Source: Pigoraptor vietnamica
Lineage: Eukaryota > Opisthokonta > Filasterea
Length of the DNA: 22,878 nt
Assembly (NCBI GenBank): GCA_943704525.1
Contig: CALSCQ010002698.1
Span: 1 to 22,878, forward strand
Reading direction: 5' to 3'
Shown piece by piece: positions 21,073 through 22,878 of the stretch. A program made the position numbers and the translations under genes. Below the pieces are notes generated by a model. That model saw only the letters and a program-made list of their open reading frames with translations. It ran no database searches and was not told the origin of the DNA. Positions within the stretch are counted from its first letter, which is position 1; every line of letters starts with the position of its first letter.

Positions 21073-21380
21073 TACTTCACAACTCACATTGGCCACTAAA
21101 CCTTTTTTGAGCCCGGTCGTCCGATTGTGCAAGTGTGAAGTCTGGAGTTGAAAAACTTGGGTGCTGATTCTAGTTGGGACTCACCCGTTGTTGGCCGGGT
21201 GGATAAATTGGATTTCCACCAAAAACACATGGCAAACGCCGGGTGTCCAGCCAGCCCCCCCTCCTTCCTTGTAGCACCACTGTTACACTTGTGAAAATCG
21301 TAAATCGTTTTCGACGTCAACGTGTTCGTGCTCTTTGCTTCCCTTTGCCAGAGTCCTTCGTTCCTCACCATCTTATAAGA

Positions 21381-22707
21381 ATGGCCGTCATTACTCGAAG
21401 TGTGAGCCGAGCCATGTCGGCCCCACGCGGACTGCTCTCTCTGCCCAACGAGCTGATGCACGTGGCGCGGTACCTGAGATCCCCCGAAAATTGCGACGTT
21501 CTCGGCTGGGTCGCGCGCTTTTCCAAACGCCCTCCCGTGCATCTCATGGCTTGTCGATGGCGCGCAGGTAGTTGACCTCGCCGTGCTTGGGAACGTCCAC
21601 ACAGTTTCCCTTTGCGACGCTTATGCGGTTGGTGAGGATTCGAGTGCTGGGTGGGCGGCCCACGCGGAGGGCATTCACTCGATGGGACGCCTCCACACAC
21701 TGCACATCGCATTCGCAGCACTCGCGGCGGCCGACATTGAAGCGCTCGGACGCGTGCACACTCTCGCGCTCGTTGAATGCGTGCTATGCGTCGATGTCGC
21801 TCCTCTCCGGAACGTGCACAACCTTTCCCTCAAGGCTTGCTACAATATGGAGAACGTGTCGTCTCTCGGACGGGGCCGCATTCACTCGCTGCGCCTTGTC
21901 CGCATGAATGTCGCGGATCGTTTCTGGTCTCGGTACATTGCACACGCTCAAGCTCATCCGTTGCGCGGGCGTATCGGACGTCTCTGCGCTCGGGAGCGTG
22001 CACTCGCTTACGCTGTGCGCTTGCCATGCTGTGACGGACCTATCCGCGCTGCGGGGAGTCTGCGCCGTCTCGTTGTGGTTCAGTACGATTGCAGACATGT
22101 CTGCCCTTGACGTGGTGCCTGAAGTAAGCCTCACAGAGTGCGAAAACGTGTCTCACGTCAGAGTTGGCGGCATTGCCACGATTTACAAGTGTGCGAAGTT
22201 GCGGACCATCACGCTGGCTTCCACTGCGCGCGATATTTTCGTGATCCGCTGCAAGAACTTGACGGCGGTCCGTGCCGAGACGGTCGACCTCGCCACTTTG
22301 CCCCTTGTTATTCGGCCGCGGGACAGGAAGGCCGCATTCGAGAGGTGCGCGCGCCTTGCGAATTTGAGCGGGCTGTCGGGTTGGGACATCGTGTTCCTGA
22401 GGGAATGTCCCTGCCTGCGCAATGTGACTCCGCTCGCGGATGCGACCTTTGTCGTGATGAGAGAGTGCGCGTGCATAGGAAATGTGTCGGCGCTTTCTCG
22501 CGTCGCGTCCGTCTGCTTGTGTGAATGTGGGCGACTGCGGAACTCTCGAGCGTGCGCTTTTTGATCGTGATGGACTGCCCGCACATCGACGACTTGTTTT
22601 TGGCGCACGGGGAAGCGGCCGAACTCGTGCGTCCGAGGGATGTGTTGTGCGCTCAATTTGCATGGTTCAATGGGAGATTCAGAACCGGCATGACGGTGGA
22701 CCTGTGA
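21381..22707 (+). pseudogene. F-box / leucine-rich-repeat protein, frame-broken
   Basis: The N-terminus (MAVITRSVSRAMSAP, then LLSLPNELMHVARYL) looks like an F-box, which would dock on Skp1 of an SCF ubiquitin ligase. About 15 degenerate repeats of 20-21 residues follow, of the form LGxVHTLxLxxCxxVxDVSA (for example LGTLHTLKLIRCAGVSDVSA and LRNVHNLSLKACYNMENVSS), a leucine-rich-repeat pattern for substrate recognition. The reading frame is broken three times. The F-box frame ends at TGA 21573-21575 while the repeats continue in the +1 frame from about 21560. Another +1 shift occurs near 21916-21919 and a -1 shift near 22546. Each break falls inside clear repeat homology and involves one base, so introns are unlikely. 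The last frame ends at TGA 22705-22707, and AATAAA follows at 22734. The other four genes here have no such breaks, which favours gene decay over sequencing error, but unpolished reads remain possible. A functional product is not supported as the sequence stands. Confidence 0.7.
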
Positions 22708-22733
22708 GCCCACGCCTAAGTTCCGTCCCGTAT

Positions 22734-22739
22734 AATAAA
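22734..22739 (+). terminator. Polyadenylation signal AATAAA (F-box/LRR gene)
   Basis: This canonical hexamer lies 27 bp after the final TGA of the F-box/LRR gene. It shows that the locus once had, or still has, a normal compact 3' end, and it confirms the strand and end of the gene. Confidence 0.6.
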
Positions 22740-22852
22740 ACTTGCAGGACAACTTTGGAGGCGTCAGATAGTCTTCACACCCGCCGTAGGCACCGCTGCG
22801 ACTCGGCGTCGGCGCATTGGGGCAAGAGCCTTGCGATGCTCAACGAGCAACA

Positions 22853-22875
22853 GGGGGGGGGGGGGGGGGGGGGGG
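22853..22875. repeat. G homopolymer at the window end
   Basis: This is a run of about 23 G followed by TTT at the extreme end. The window also begins with G-rich sequence. Such runs commonly end assembled contigs, so this may mark an assembly boundary rather than a biological element. Confidence 0.7.
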
Positions 22876-22878
22876 TTT

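Larger units (their letters stand above)
20626..21380. other. Divergent spacer, H+-ATPase / F-box-LRR gene
   Basis: This 755-bp region must contain the H+-ATPase promoter (minus strand) and that of the F-box/LRR gene (plus strand). It holds a 24-base A run at 20732-20755 (a T run on the H+-ATPase sense strand, about 110 bp upstream of its ATG) and a CA repeat at about 21015-21072. The 10-bp palindrome TCTTATAAGA at 21371-21380 abuts the downstream ATG. I see no gene, tRNA or mobile element in it. Confidence 0.6.

Noticed and set aside
21540-21565. Intron explaining the first frame break of the F-box/LRR gene
   Set aside because: A GCGCAG acceptor-like string exists, but any donor upstream would remove the conserved-looking F-box C-terminal part. 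The later two breaks are single-base shifts that introns cannot explain. I keep this as a minor alternative.

Overview
This is a nuclear fragment from a GC-rich, intron-rich eukaryote. The evidence is COPII coat protein Sec31, a fungal/plant/protist-type plasma-membrane H+-ATPase, 43 GT-AG introns that I could place by reading frame, AATAAA-type 3' ends, and many (TG)n/(CA)n tracts confined to introns and spacers. I cannot name the organism. The H+-ATPase has a long insert between membrane segments 7 and 8, which I recall from oomycete enzymes, so a stramenopile or another protist fits better than an animal, fungus or plant. This is only an inference.

Layout. Positions 205-8222 (minus) hold a 24-exon SEC31 gene encoding 1379 aa: beta-propeller, helical solenoid, proline-rich linker with a WNDPP motif, and C-terminal SRA1-like domain. 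A roughly 625-bp divergent promoter region (8223-8848) separates it from an 8-exon lipid kinase of the diacylglycerol/sphingosine kinase superfamily (8849-10947, plus, 370 aa). After a 591-bp AT-richer spacer comes an unrecognised 1197-aa polytopic membrane protein (11539-15679, plus, 4 exons). It converges on an 11-exon P-type IIIA H+-ATPase (15868-20625, minus, 1016 aa). A second divergent spacer (20626-21380) with an A24 tract and a CA repeat leads to an F-box/leucine-rich-repeat gene (21381-22707, plus). That gene is broken by three single-base frame shifts and is probably a decaying member of a repeat family.

Functional links are loose. Sec31 (ER export), a lipid kinase and the plasma-membrane proton pump all concern membranes, but there is no operon-like logic. 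The shared SEC31/lipid-kinase promoter carries two bZIP-type palindromes.

The exon models come from reading-frame continuity, splice-site consensus and family conservation. Each of the four intact models closes with a length divisible by three and no internal stop. No RNA genes, CRISPR arrays, transposases or integrases were seen. The most unusual items are a palindrome/hairpin cluster and a 42-bp minisatellite with higher-order structure inside SEC31 introns, the cysteine-containing exoplasmic insert of the proton pump, the orphan membrane protein, the GTG-biased splice donors, and a pump intron whose 5' end resembles the start of the next exon.
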